A DNA stretch of 64,000 nucleotides from Paludibacter sp. (GTDB lineage Bacteria > Bacteroidota > Bacteroidia > Bacteroidales > Paludibacteraceae): assembly GCA_019163375.1 (NCBI GenBank), contig JAFLKK010000008.1, forward strand, positions 1 to 64,000. Reading direction: 5' to 3'. Position numbers and translations under genes: made by a program. Shown here piece by piece: positions 35,113-44,257 of this stretch (position 1 is the first letter of the stretch; each line of letters starts with the position of its first letter). The notes beneath the pieces were generated by a model. The model had not been told where the DNA came from, ran no database searches, and was given only the letters and a program-made list of their open reading frames with translations.

Positions 35113-35157
35113 TAATTAGTTATTAGTAATTGGTAGTAGTTGGTAATTAGCAGTCCG
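35113..35157. repeat. Heptanucleotide-type array at the 3' end of the DUF354 gene
   Basis: TAATTAG, TTATTAG, TAATTGG, then a slightly shifted TAATTAG. It contains the stop codon and encodes the last about 13 residues of the gene. Confidence 0.65.
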
Positions 35158-36219
35158 GAAATTTTCAACTTGTTTTACACTTTCGGGATAATTCTCTATA
35201 AACCAAACATAAAACTTTGTGACATCCATTTTATCAGCCAACATCTTTTCTTTGTTTTTGTCAAAAATCAATGCTGTATTTTCATCATTTATCAACTCTT
35301 CAATTTTTGCAAAAAACTTGTCAGCTTGTTCGGGAAGAAAAGCGTAACACAATTGATATTTATCCTCCAGTTCGTTAGGCACCGATAATTTTCCGGCAAA
35401 ACTATTGCATTTTACCGCCGGCGTACCCAGCACAGCCGCTTCCGAAGTCATGGTCTGACTATCACCAATCAGCATGGTTGCGTAATAGATAAGTGAGTGT
35501 ATCTTTTCGGGTGATAAGAGTAGCTGATATTTTTTAAACTCTTCATCAATATTGCGTTCATTGGAAATAAACACTTTTCCTTTGGTTTCCAACAAAGAGA
35601 TTAATTTGCGTTTATTCTCTATGGATAACCCTTCTACCCCAACATCATGATGGGCTTTAAACGCATTGAATCGAAGAATAAAATAAGGCTCTCCTTCTTT
35701 CAATCCGATATCAGACAGCACCGAAGGATCGGGCATAAACCGGTTGGGATGAAGGTAAGCCAGTTCGTGATAACCCGGGTAATAAATGGTATCTTTCCGG
35801 TTCCGGTTTCCGGTTAGAGCGTCCGGCGATAAAATATGTGAAAGATAAGGATGAACGTATTTCACCAACAAAGGTTCCACTTCATCATCATCATCGTCGA
35901 ACAATATGGAAGGTATATTGGTGAGTCGTGTCATGTAAGCCACAGATACACAGCCAATCATTAAATCGACCTTCTTGCTTTTTATGATGAGAAAGCATCT
36001 CAGGTTGTACCACAGCTGTAAAAATCCTTTTGCAATCAGATTGTCTTTTTTGGTTCCAATGACTGTAAAAGGAATATTCAGCTTAGATAGCAGGTGAATT
36101 ACCGTTGGAATATCTTTTGTAACAACAAAAATTTTATGATTATTCTCTTCTAAAATCTTAATTGCTGCAGAAAATTTCAACACGTGAGCCGGATGTCCTA
36201 TTTCTATTAGAATATTCAC
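35116..36219 (-). CDS. DUF354 family protein (GT-B-like)
   Basis: 367 residues, GTG start at 36217-36219, whose last two bases are shared with the TGA of the upstream FemAB gene (GTGA overlap), so translation is probably coupled. DUF354 proteins have a GT-B-like fold: IEIGHPAHVLKFSAAIKILEENNHKIFVVTKD at the start and MLIGDSQTMTSEAAVLGTPAVKCNSF near the C-terminus. They are found in surface-glycan and archaeal loci, function unknown. The final residues (RTANYQLLPITNN) come from repeat DNA, so the native C-terminus was probably shorter or different. Confidence 0.85.
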   Translation of the reverse strand: MNILIEIGHPAHVLKFSAAIKILEENNHKIFVVTKDIPTVIHLLSKLNIPFTVIGTKKDNLIAKGFLQLWYNLRCFLIIKSKKVDLMIGCVSVAYMTRLTNIPSILFDDDDDEVEPLLVKYVHPYLSHILSPDALTGNRNRKDTIYYPGYHELAYLHPNRFMPDPSVLSDIGLKEGEPYFILRFNAFKAHHDVGVEGLSIENKRKLISLLETKGKVFISNERNIDEEFKKYQLLLSPEKIHSLIYYATMLIGDSQTMTSEAAVLGTPAVKCNSFAGKLSVPNELEDKYQLCYAFLPEQADKFFAKIEELINDENTALIFDKNKEKMLADKMDVTKFYVWFIENYPESVKQVENFRTANYQLLPITNN

Positions 36220-38255
36220 TTTTTTATTACTTTATATAGTTTTAATGCTCTTTTACCCAACATCATAAACAATTGTTTATGTGTTTTTTCAAATCTTCCA
36301 AAGCTGACCAACTGACCGCCATATTTCAATTTATACTCTCTTACACCATAGGGTATATTTGGTTTTCCGGCACCTCCGAAATCAAACAGTTTGTAACCCT
36401 TCTCTTTCGACCAAAGCAATACGTTCCACATTAAAAAATCATTGGGTCGTTTATTAAAATACTCGGCATTACTACCGGCATACCAGGCATACACCACGTC
36501 TTTATAGTACAACCTCACTTGTCCTGCTATCATTTTGTCGCCATAATAAGCTCCAAAAAAATGAACCTCATCACCCAACAAATTTCGTGTATTCAAGAAC
36601 AGTTGCTGAAAAATCATAGGTAATTTTACCCTGTTATAGGTCTTTTTCAACAAACCACTCACCGTATTTATCTCTTCATCTGTCGACAAATGTTTAAAAA
36701 CCAATCCTTCACGTCCAGCCTTTGCAATATTTCGTTTTCGCTCCTTATGTAGATTTTGCTCCAATTGTTCAACAGAGCAAGTTAAGTCCACCAAAATATC
36801 CAAATGTTCGTCAAACTCGTATCCATTTCTTTTAAATACGGGTTTGTAAGTACTCATATCAAATTGATTCCTGAATTGCGAAAAAATAGCTTTATTGGCA
36901 ATGAATTGATTATAATACTTCAGAAGTTGGTCAACGATTTCAGCATTGTTGTTCAATGCCAGAGGCCCTCCCATTACTATGGAGCGCGTAGTGAAAGCTT
37001 TTAGAATGGAAAAATCACTTCTTACTACCGACATCAGACAACCCACAATTTTGCCTTTTTCATTAAATGCCACCAGTACATTAGGCGTAAAATTAGGCGT
37101 TTTTTCGTATACTTCATACATTTGCGGTGTTTGAAATATGCTTCCATTCGGATGGTTTAATACAAAGTCAGCCCAGGCCTGTTTGTCAATCTGATCTAAT
37201 TTAAACTCTATTTTCGTTTTGGGAAGAACAACTTTAGTCTTTTTCGGATTTCTATTTCTTAAACGAAAATACTCAACTCCGAGCTTTCCAATATTGTACA
37301 ATAGAGGATGATGAATATGTATAAATCTGCCGTGTTCTACCTGCTCACCACCAAATTTTGATTTAAACTCCCTCACACCATATCCTTCATTAGGCTTACC
37401 TGCACCCATCATATCGAAACGGCTATATCCGTTTGCAGCAGCATATTCAATTGCAGCCCAGGTAGCTAAAGTAGAGGGAAATATATTCTTTATTTGTCCA
37501 TCCAATCCACAAACAAACCATTCATAAAGTGTCTTATTTTCCAGTAGAACACAAACACTTCCACCAATAATACGATCATTGTATTTCACCACAAAAAGCT
37601 TTCCTTCATCTAGTTGAATCAATTTTTCAAAAAATTCAATTTCAAAGAGAGGCGTTTTTATTTTTGTTTCATACAAATTTTTCAATAATTCGAAAAAAAC
37701 TCGTATATCGTCAACATTTTTTGTTTCCAACCATTCGGCTCCCTCTTTCTTTGATAGTCTTACATCCCTCCTTTTGGTTGTGTTCAACTTCATAAAAGCT
37801 GCATCCACACTGTTGGTAAGCACATGAAAATTCAAATGAGGATTATAAGTAAAACCGGCATTCTCAATAGTAGTGCGATACGCCGAAAAATCATTATAAT
37901 TGCGAAGCTCCAAATAAATAGATTTTTTGGATGTTTCATCCGAAGCGTATTTCAACAATTGATCTAAAGCTTTAGATGAGATAGTGGCATCTAACAATAA
38001 ACCTCCCGGCACAATAGCTCTTCTACTAAAAAACTTTTTCAACGGCCCACCATCAGATATGCTATATCCGCAAATCACTCCCACTAACTTTTCATTTTCA
38101 GAAATACCGAAAACGAAAGGGCGCAGAAAAGAAAGTGAAGCATAAAAATCGTAACAGGCCCGGGTTTGAAAAAAACTTGCGGTGGGTGAATAGTGCACTA
38201 ATGACTCCCATTGAGCAGGATCAATATCATTTATGGAGGAGTGTAGAACTGTCAT
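36216..38255 (-). CDS. Tandem FemAB/GNAT-type aminoacyl- or acyltransferase fusion
   Basis: 679 residues made of two homologous FemAB-like modules. Module 1 is about 1-340 with TASFFQTRACYDFYASL, TTKRRDVRLSKKEGA and DMMGAGKPNEGYGVREFKSKFGGE. Module 2 is about 345-679 with GSIFQTPQMYEVYEK, HKERKRNIAKAGREG and DFGGAGKPNIPYGVREYKLKYGGQ. The corresponding motifs show an internal duplication. Single-module relatives transfer amino acids or acyl groups to glycans or peptidoglycan. Full open frame, so a true fusion rather than two genes. Role in the glycan locus (decorating sugars) is inference. Confidence 0.88.
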   Translation of the reverse strand: MTVLHSSINDIDPAQWESLVHYSPTASFFQTRACYDFYASLSFLRPFVFGISENEKLVGVICGYSISDGGPLKKFFSRRAIVPGGLLLDATISSKALDQLLKYASDETSKKSIYLELRNYNDFSAYRTTIENAGFTYNPHLNFHVLTNSVDAAFMKLNTTKRRDVRLSKKEGAEWLETKNVDDIRVFFELLKNLYETKIKTPLFEIEFFEKLIQLDEGKLFVVKYNDRIIGGSVCVLLENKTLYEWFVCGLDGQIKNIFPSTLATWAAIEYAAANGYSRFDMMGAGKPNEGYGVREFKSKFGGEQVEHGRFIHIHHPLLYNIGKLGVEYFRLRNRNPKKTKVVLPKTKIEFKLDQIDKQAWADFVLNHPNGSIFQTPQMYEVYEKTPNFTPNVLVAFNEKGKIVGCLMSVVRSDFSILKAFTTRSIVMGGPLALNNNAEIVDQLLKYYNQFIANKAIFSQFRNQFDMSTYKPVFKRNGYEFDEHLDILVDLTCSVEQLEQNLHKERKRNIAKAGREGLVFKHLSTDEEINTVSGLLKKTYNRVKLPMIFQQLFLNTRNLLGDEVHFFGAYYGDKMIAGQVRLYYKDVVYAWYAGSNAEYFNKRPNDFLMWNVLLWSKEKGYKLFDFGGAGKPNIPYGVREYKLKYGGQLVSFGRFEKTHKQLFMMLGKRALKLYKVIKK

Positions 38256-38282
38256 TAGCTTTTAGAATAATTCACAATAATG

Positions 38283-38290
38283 CAAAGATA
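38283..38290 (-). promoter_or_regulatory. Candidate internal promoter of the glycan locus
   Basis: Minus strand TATCTTTG, 28 bp before the ATG of the FemAB fusion gene. No clear -33. Confidence 0.5.
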
Positions 38291-38337
38291 CAAAAATTGT
38301 TTATTTATTTCCTGGAATTTCTTTTGCACCGGATAGT

Positions 38338-39264
38338 TTAGGATGGTTTAGTTCCTAAAATATCACCATACACACTTAGCAGCTTTTCAGCCACTTTCTC
38401 GGTACTCCATCCCAATTCCAGTATTCGGGTTCTACCTTCTGTTCGTTTGCCAAGGTTGAATGCCAATTTTAGTTTCTCAGCGATAGCCACTGCATCATAA
38501 TCCGCTATAAAGCACCCTTCCACTCCCTCCATCACCATGGGAACATCCCCCACCGGCACAGAAACAACCGGACAATTACAAGCCATCGCTTCTTTGATAA
38601 ACTGTGGCGAACCTTCCGTAAAACTGGTCATTAACGCCACATCAACTGCGTTCATCAGCAATGCTAACTCTTGTCGCGTATACTTTCCTAATTCTAATAA
38701 TTCTGCATTAGGAATCATCTCTACAGCCTCCTTTGCTAATTTTGGATTTTTTATTTCATTCCTAAATGCTCCTGCAAACACGATTGTCAAAGCATCCGGT
38801 TGAATGCCTAATAATTCACGAGCCTTCAGTTTATTTATTGGAGTAAATAGAGTTGTATTTATCCCATAGGGTAAGAGTGTCACACAATTTTGAACTTTTG
38901 ACTTTTGTTGATTCTTCTCAGACACAAAAATATTGTATTTGGATAAAGCCATGTTTAATTTAGAGAATAAGAAGACCCTTGAGTTATTAATATCGGTACC
39001 CAAATAGGTCGTTACAACAGGTATTCTGCTTTGTGTATTGGCTAGTAACCCCGACAAACTATAATGTGCATGGATAATATCGGGTTGGAATGTTTTTATT
39101 TTCTGAAGGAACGATTTTCTGCTTTTCCAATATCCCATCAAGCCTTTTCCAACGATAGGATAATAATCTACTTCCACACCTAATCGTAGCAACGACTCCC
39201 CTTGCTCAAGAATAAAAGGAGCTATTTTTCCGGAATTTTTGCTGCAAACTACGAGCACCTTCAT
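38338..39264 (-). CDS. Glycosyltransferase family 4
   Basis: 308 residues, somewhat short for GT4. N-terminal MKVLVVCSKNSGKIAPFILEQGESLLRLGVEVDYYP and DIIHAHYSLSGLLA, then the C-terminal GT-B domain with FAGAFRNEIKNPKLAKEAV and MTSFTEGSPQFIKEAMACNCPVVSVPVGDVPMVM (the E-x7-E retaining motif). Likely adds a sugar from a nucleotide donor to the growing glycan. Sugar unknown. Confidence 0.9.
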   Translation of the reverse strand: MKVLVVCSKNSGKIAPFILEQGESLLRLGVEVDYYPIVGKGLMGYWKSRKSFLQKIKTFQPDIIHAHYSLSGLLANTQSRIPVVTTYLGTDINNSRVFLFSKLNMALSKYNIFVSEKNQQKSKVQNCVTLLPYGINTTLFTPINKLKARELLGIQPDALTIVFAGAFRNEIKNPKLAKEAVEMIPNAELLELGKYTRQELALLMNAVDVALMTSFTEGSPQFIKEAMACNCPVVSVPVGDVPMVMEGVEGCFIADYDAVAIAEKLKLAFNLGKRTEGRTRILELGWSTEKVAEKLLSVYGDILGTKPS

Positions 39265-39324
39265 AATTGACGATTAATTTATTTTATATATAGTTTATCT
39301 TCAGTTGCAATTGGTAGCCAATAG

Positions 39325-40023
39325 CTAATTCTTTTTTATAGACATCAATATCCACGGACTTTGAGAGTACCATTTATCAAGACATACTATTTTTTCAATT
39401 TTTTCAAAAAAAGATATTATTCTACTGTTTGAAGAGAGAGGTAAAGGTATCCAATTCATACCGGTCATATTCTCAATCTCTAAATCACAACTATCTAACA
39501 ACTTCTTAAATTCTCTAATATTTATTTCTTTATATGGGAAATACCCATTTTTAAGATGCTTCAACTTTCTAAGTAAAAAACGCCAACTATTCGGATTATT
39601 ATATGTCAAGATGAGTCGACCATCGTATGCCAGTAGTGAATTTATTTTGTCAAAAAATAATTCTAAACTATCAAAATACCCAAGTGCTTCTATACAAATA
39701 ATCAATGAAAAAGTACCATGAATCTCTGTTGTGATAAACTCTCCACAAATGGAATTAATATACTCGTTTCGTTCACCCAATATCTGAATTGCAGTTGGAT
39801 TAACATCTATGACTGTTATGTTTTTAGAATAATTGTGCAAGGGTATTGCAAACCTACCTGAACCTCCTGCTATGTCCAATATCTTATCAAAATGATTTTG
39901 ACCGTTATTGGTTATAAACTCAAATTCTCTTCTAAATTTATAATGTCCTGTCCTATTATTATAAGACTTTTTATCTAAATAATCCCAATTATAACTCATG
40001 TTGTCATTTGCAAATTCACTCAC
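39325..40023 (-). CDS. Class I SAM-dependent methyltransferase
   Basis: 232 residues. The SAM-binding motif I is DKILDIAGGSGRFAIPL, followed by ITVIDVNPTAIQIL (motif post I) and FSLIICIEALGYFDS. Methylates an unknown acceptor, plausibly a sugar of the glycan. Its promoter region is occupied by the repeat element at 40103-40379. Confidence 0.88.
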   Translation of the reverse strand: MSEFANDNMSYNWDYLDKKSYNNRTGHYKFRREFEFITNNGQNHFDKILDIAGGSGRFAIPLHNYSKNITVIDVNPTAIQILGERNEYINSICGEFITTEIHGTFSLIICIEALGYFDSLELFFDKINSLLAYDGRLILTYNNPNSWRFLLRKLKHLKNGYFPYKEINIREFKKLLDSCDLEIENMTGMNWIPLPLSSNSRIISFFEKIEKIVCLDKWYSQSPWILMSIKKN

Positions 40024-40398
40024 AGTACTTAGCTTTTCTCATGTAATAACCACTAACAGGGTCTTCGACCACTGTCAGAATTTTAAAATTAGTACTGTTT
40101 CCTATTACCCAATTATTGTTGTCCGATAAAAAACATATTCATATAATGTCGCCCCTATGGGGCTTAAAACATATTCTGCAACTTGCTGACTATCAACCGA
40201 TAGCTATCGGAAATCGCTGCGATGCAGCTAATTGAAAAAGTCCCAGAGGGACGATATTATGGTAGAATATTATTTAAAATAGATTTAAGCCCCATAGGGG
40301 CGACATTACATCAAACCTTTATATAAAGCAGTTTTCAGAAGTTTGCATTAAAATTTATCGGACACCAATATTACCCAATCTATTAATTATGAATTAAA
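40024..40398. other. Intergenic region occupied mainly by a MITE-like element
   Basis: About 255 of its 375 bp are the element described at 40114-40368; no gene is present. Confidence 0.8.
40114..40368. mobile_element. MITE-like element with inverted ends and 11-bp target duplication
   Basis: Outer ends: TTGTTGTCCGATAAA (40116-40130) and the reverse complement TTTATCGGACACCAA (40354-40368), one mismatch in 15. Inner arms at 40144-40168 and 40284-40308 are a perfect 25-bp inverted repeat containing GTCGCCCCTATGGGGCTT. Internal palindromes: CCGATAGCTATCGG (40197-40210), GCTGCGATGCAGC and GTCCCAGAGGGAC (40240-40252). TATTACCCAAT flanks it at 40103-40113 and 40369-40379, which fits a target-site duplication. 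No coding potential; it must be moved by a transposase encoded elsewhere. Confidence 0.8.
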
Positions 40399-41808
40399 CT
40401 ACGCCATTCCTCTGCCCGCCAGTTTAAACCAACTCCAGGCAACAATGGCAACAAAAATAAAAGCCATATACCAGGTAAAATATTTCTTTTGTGTATTGGT
40501 CATTTTGCTTATGCCGTAGGCGGCAAATACCATTAGAAAGGGTAAAGCCGGCTGATGAAAACGCTCCGAATGTGCAAACGAACTATTGGCCACTACCAAC
40601 AAATACCCGATTGTAAAGGCACCCATCGTGATATATTCACGCCATTTCCCTTCTTTTAGAATCCAAATCATACCAAAAATGACAAAAAAGGCCAGTATGT
40701 TTTTCACATAATTACCCCCATTAATAATTTTCTGGTTTTGTTGCAAGGGTGTTTCAATAATAGTTGGAAAAGGAATAATAAAAATGATAGGCGCGAAAAC
40801 TGCACCGGTAGCATATTTAGCAAATTTATTTCCATTGTCTCTGACCGACCGCCATTCCATCGATGCTGCCTGATTGGCTTCTCTCGCTTTCCACACCGCT
40901 TCCACTTCCGTACTTAACCGACTGCCCACAAAATAACCGACGGTCAATAATACCCACACGATCAATATCACCCGTTTCCCCATACCCAATACCTTGGTAG
41001 AAGTAAAAAGTAAGGTCGTAAAAAGAGCAAAAATGGCGGTGGCACCCAGTACTGTTCGAAAAAAGAAAAGTGAACCGGCTAAGACGATTGGAGGAGCTAT
41101 TTCTGCAAAATTAAAATTTTTGTTCCGAAACATCCAGTCAGACCGCTCCATAAAAGCAACCGTCAGCAATACCATTTCCACTTCTTTGGTATGCAGTCCG
41201 GTATATAAAATCAAATTAGGCATCAACATACAAAATATAGCCGCCATACGCCCCGTTTCTTCTCCAAAATTACGAACGGTAAGTTTATAGATGAGTACGC
41301 AGGTGTAAGCACCATACAGCACTTTTAAGAGTCTGGCTATAAAAATGGAGTCTCCTGTTATCCAATATTGCCAACCTAAATAAAAAGTGTATCCCATATC
41401 CGAAAAACGCCCATCCAAATAGGTAAAGAAAGCACTCAGATTTCCGTCATTTATAAGCTGATGCACCCATATAGCTTCATTGTGATAACCCAAGGCATCT
41501 CCTGCATCGAATTCAAAGGGCTGACCGGTCATAGAGGTATAGAAAAAATAACTGAAAACCAGCCATACCAACCGAATTACCAAAGCTGTTTTAAAAAGTT
41601 GCTTTACATATTTCTTTGTCGAAATCTGCCCCCATTGACGGGTAAATTGGTTGGCAAAATAAAAGAATCCGATCACCTCTACCAACCCAAACACCCACCA
41701 CATCATCGACAATGCATTTTTAAAGAAAATCAGGTTGCACAGTACCAACACCAATATATAGAGTGTAATGGCTTTGGATGTGAAATATTTGGGGAAGTAG
41801 GTTAGCAT
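40399..41808 (-). CDS. Polytopic membrane protein, GT-C/GT39-like
   Basis: 469 residues with about ten membrane helices. Features of GT-C-type transferases: an early acidic loop motif (EFDAGDALGYHNEAIW), a long helix-rich core, and HTKEVEMVLLTVAFMERSDW. Could be a polyprenyl-phosphate sugar-dependent glycosyltransferase or an O-antigen polymerase-like (Wzy) protein; sequence alone does not decide. Its ATG at 41806-41808 sits at the edge of a TTGATAG array. Confidence 0.7.
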   Translation of the reverse strand: MLTYFPKYFTSKAITLYILVLVLCNLIFFKNALSMMWWVFGLVEVIGFFYFANQFTRQWGQISTKKYVKQLFKTALVIRLVWLVFSYFFYTSMTGQPFEFDAGDALGYHNEAIWVHQLINDGNLSAFFTYLDGRFSDMGYTFYLGWQYWITGDSIFIARLLKVLYGAYTCVLIYKLTVRNFGEETGRMAAIFCMLMPNLILYTGLHTKEVEMVLLTVAFMERSDWMFRNKNFNFAEIAPPIVLAGSLFFFRTVLGATAIFALFTTLLFTSTKVLGMGKRVILIVWVLLTVGYFVGSRLSTEVEAVWKAREANQAASMEWRSVRDNGNKFAKYATGAVFAPIIFIIPFPTIIETPLQQNQKIINGGNYVKNILAFFVIFGMIWILKEGKWREYITMGAFTIGYLLVVANSSFAHSERFHQPALPFLMVFAAYGISKMTNTQKKYFTWYMAFIFVAIVAWSWFKLAGRGMA

Positions 41809-41842
41809 TGATAGTTGATAGTTGATAGTTGATAGTTGATAG
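41808..41842. repeat. Heptanucleotide array (TTGATAG x5)
   Basis: Five perfect TTGATAG units. The array begins at the last base of the start codon (minus strand) of the GT-C-like gene, so it forms that gene's 5' leader. Confidence 0.92.
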
Positions 41843-41863
41843 TTTAAAACTATTAGCTACATA

Positions 41864-42997
41864 CTAGTTATTGTAGATCTTCTTTAGCTTCTCTATATGT
41901 TTTTCGATGCTATATTTATGTCGGACAAAAGAAGAAGCATTGGCTGCCTTTGTCAAAAAGTCGGTTCTGTCTTGCAAAAATAACAAAAATTGTCGAAGTA
42001 AATCCTGCTCATCCTTCGTTTTATAAAGTGTTGCATACTTTCCACTATCTGTAATCTCTGACATTACCTGCCAATCATTGACAAATACCGGAATACCAAC
42101 CGCCATAGCTTCCACTACTCCTATGCCAAAGGTATCGTGATCTGTAGCATAGACAAAAGCATCCAGTTGTGATAAAATGTCCGGAACATCGTCTCTGCTA
42201 CCTAAAAAGCTTACATTCTCCAATAGATTGTTTTGCCTACAATAATTCACGCAGTCATCGTACAAATCAGCGGAGTTATCTACCTTCTTTCCTACAAAAA
42301 CAAAATAAAAGGACACATCTTCCTTTTTCAATAATTTCAAAAATCGACAAATACTCAATTGATCACGCACATTATTGAAATTGCCAACCGTTCCCAAAAA
42401 AAGCATTTCGGAAGAAAGCACCAGCTCTGTTCGTAGATTGTTGCTACTCGGAGTGCGACTTAAAGTCGCGCCCCAAGTAGAGTCCAAAGCTCCATCAAAT
42501 TTTTCAAACGATATTCCATTGTGTACTACCCTTTGTTTTTTTTTATCTAATCTATATTTCTTTTTATAATATTCTCGTTGCGTATTGCTTACATAGATAT
42601 TAGTATCTGTTCGTTTCAGTATAAAGGAAAGAATCATTTTTCCCAAACTACTTTCCTGAAAATCATATCCGTGCAAGGTCAATACAATTTTCATATCCAG
42701 CCCTAAAGTGGCTACCCAAGCCAATAGAGCGTCCAGCGGTTGCTGCGCATGTACTTGGTTTATACCATGATTTATCAATAACCGACGTAGACGAAAAAAA
42801 TAATTAAAGACATTCTTTTGAAAGGGCAGTTTGTATAGTTGCACAGTGCTACTGATAAAATCAGCTTCCAACACACCCGATTTTCTATAAATAGCTATAG
42901 CATCTAATTGATTGGCAGCAGCATTACGAAAAACATCCAACAACAGTGTTTCTGTCCCACCACGATTTAAAGAACCAAGTAAGTATGCTATTTTCAT
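41864..42997 (-). CDS. Glycosyltransferase family 4 with in-frame REP insert
   Basis: 377 residues. GT-B: MKIAYLLGSLNRGGTETLLLDVF, QVHAQQPLDALLAW, and the C-terminal FVYATDHDTFGIGVVEAMAVGIPVFVNDW with the E-x7-E motif. A palindrome at 42444-42480 is read in frame as residues about 173-185 (TWGATLSRTPSSN), between the hinge and C-terminal domain, and looks foreign. The enzyme may tolerate the insert in a linker. Sugar unknown. Confidence 0.9.
   Translation of the reverse strand: MKIAYLLGSLNRGGTETLLLDVFRNAAANQLDAIAIYRKSGVLEADFISSTVQLYKLPFQKNVFNYFFRLRRLLINHGINQVHAQQPLDALLAWVATLGLDMKIVLTLHGYDFQESSLGKMILSFILKRTDTNIYVSNTQREYYKKKYRLDKKKQRVVHNGISFEKFDGALDSTWGATLSRTPSSNNLRTELVLSSEMLFLGTVGNFNNVRDQLSICRFLKLLKKEDVSFYFVFVGKKVDNSADLYDDCVNYCRQNNLLENVSFLGSRDDVPDILSQLDAFVYATDHDTFGIGVVEAMAVGIPVFVNDWQVMSEITDSGKYATLYKTKDEQDLLRQFLLFLQDRTDFLTKAANASSFVRHKYSIEKHIEKLKKIYNN
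42444..42480. repeat. REP-like palindrome inside the GT4 gene
   Basis: Minus strand CTACTTGGGGCGCGACTT pairs with AAGTCGCACTCCGAGTAG (18-bp arms, one mismatch, two G-T pairs). Confidence 0.85.
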
Positions 42998-43105
42998 TAG
43001 TTGCTATTTAATAGATGGTTGATAGTAGGTAGATAGTAATTGGTAGTTAGTAGATAGTTGATCATTCATCATTCATCATTCATCACTAATCACTAATCAC
43101 TAATC
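42996..43105. repeat. Long heptanucleotide array with several word types
   Basis: It runs from TAGATGG/TTGATAG-like words to ATCATTC x3 (43061-43081) and ATCACTA x3 (43082-43102). It spans the gap between two glycosyltransferase genes and encodes the last five residues and the stop of the gene ending at 43100. Confidence 0.9.
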
Positions 43106-44056
43106 GTTTATCACTAATTTCATTTTCTTTTTAAGTACAGACCCGAACTTTAGCAATATAAACCAAGCTCTTACTATTCCTTTCGGCAACATTAGATAAT
43201 ACAGTCTATATTTCAATTCATGCTGATCCCAATGGATTTGAGCTAAAATAACCTCAACTTCTTTTTTGTTTTTTCCCTTTAAATAATATGGCAATAGACC
43301 ATAAAGTGCCAATCGCTCATACAAATACACAAAGTCGGGATTATTATTAAATCCGGTATAATCGGTAAACAGCAAATGTTCATGCGGTTCGTACAGCTTT
43401 TCTCCTATCGCTCTATTGGATAAATCTACATCCTGATGGTAATTAGCTAATGGCTTATTCAGAAATGCAACCGGATACTTTGTAGCCACCCGTATCCAAA
43501 GATCAAAATCCTCGCCTAATTTCAATCGGGGATTGAAACCATTCTCAAGATCAAATATTGGTTTACGGATGATTGTGGCACCTGTCCACAGTGGCATGCA
43601 AAGTGTTTTGCTATAGACCTGACAATAATATATCAACCCACTTTCGATTTTCGCATCTAGCCCTATAGGAGCAATTCGTTTTTTACCGTTTTTTACAATA
43701 AAATAGCTGCTGCCATAAATACCGGCCTTGGGGTAAGCCGCTATTAAACCGTTCATTTCCTCCAGATAAGTAGGTTCCCAGCTATCATCAGCATCCAGAA
43801 AAGCAATATAGTCATACTTTGCCAACTTTACGCCATTGTTTCGCGCCGTCGATACACCTTGATTTTGTTGCTGAATGACCCTGACCTTTTTGTGAATTTC
43901 CGGGGCATTAACTGATAACTGAGCAAAAGGGTTGTCAGTGGATCCATCATCCACCACAATTAACTCAAACTCCTGAAAAGTCTGAGAAAGTACCGACTGC
44001 ATTGCTCTTTCAATATAGGCGGCTTTGTTGTAGAGGGGAATTATTACTGAAAACAA
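43100..44056 (-). CDS. Glycosyltransferase family 2
   Basis: 318 residues. GT-A: FSVIIPLYNKAAYIERAMQSVLSQTFQEFELIVVDDGSTD, DYIAFLDADDSWEP (DxD metal site), LGEDFDLWIRVA (catalytic base region). The last five residues (LVIND) are read from the repeat array at its 3' end. Inverting transferase in glycan synthesis; sugar unknown. Confidence 0.92.
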   Translation of the reverse strand: MFSVIIPLYNKAAYIERAMQSVLSQTFQEFELIVVDDGSTDNPFAQLSVNAPEIHKKVRVIQQQNQGVSTARNNGVKLAKYDYIAFLDADDSWEPTYLEEMNGLIAAYPKAGIYGSSYFIVKNGKKRIAPIGLDAKIESGLIYYCQVYSKTLCMPLWTGATIIRKPIFDLENGFNPRLKLGEDFDLWIRVATKYPVAFLNKPLANYHQDVDLSNRAIGEKLYEPHEHLLFTDYTGFNNNPDFVYLYERLALYGLLPYYLKGKNKKEVEVILAQIHWDQHELKYRLYYLMLPKGIVRAWFILLKFGSVLKKKMKLVIND

Positions 44057-44098
44057 ATTAATTGGGACTTTTAGAGGTATTTATATCGTTATCAAATG

Positions 44099-44106
44099 CA
44101 AATATA
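44099..44106 (-). promoter_or_regulatory. Candidate internal promoter of the glycan locus
   Basis: Minus strand TATATTTG fits TAnnTTTG, 43 bp before the GT2 start at 44056. No clear -33. Confidence 0.4.
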
Positions 44107-44257
44107 CTATTAACTTCTAAATTAAAGCGGTTATAGCATCCTATTATTTTGAGTTCGCTGAAAAAACTTTCATTTATACAATAAAATACAATTACTTTAC
44201 ATAATAGCGGCAAGAATAAAAATTGCGGTGATAATTCAGCCAAATGAGATTACTCTT

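Noticed and set aside
44058-44243. 61-codon minus-strand open frame between two glycan genes
   Set aside because: No recognisable features, contains a candidate promoter and abuts the GT2 start; more likely leader DNA.
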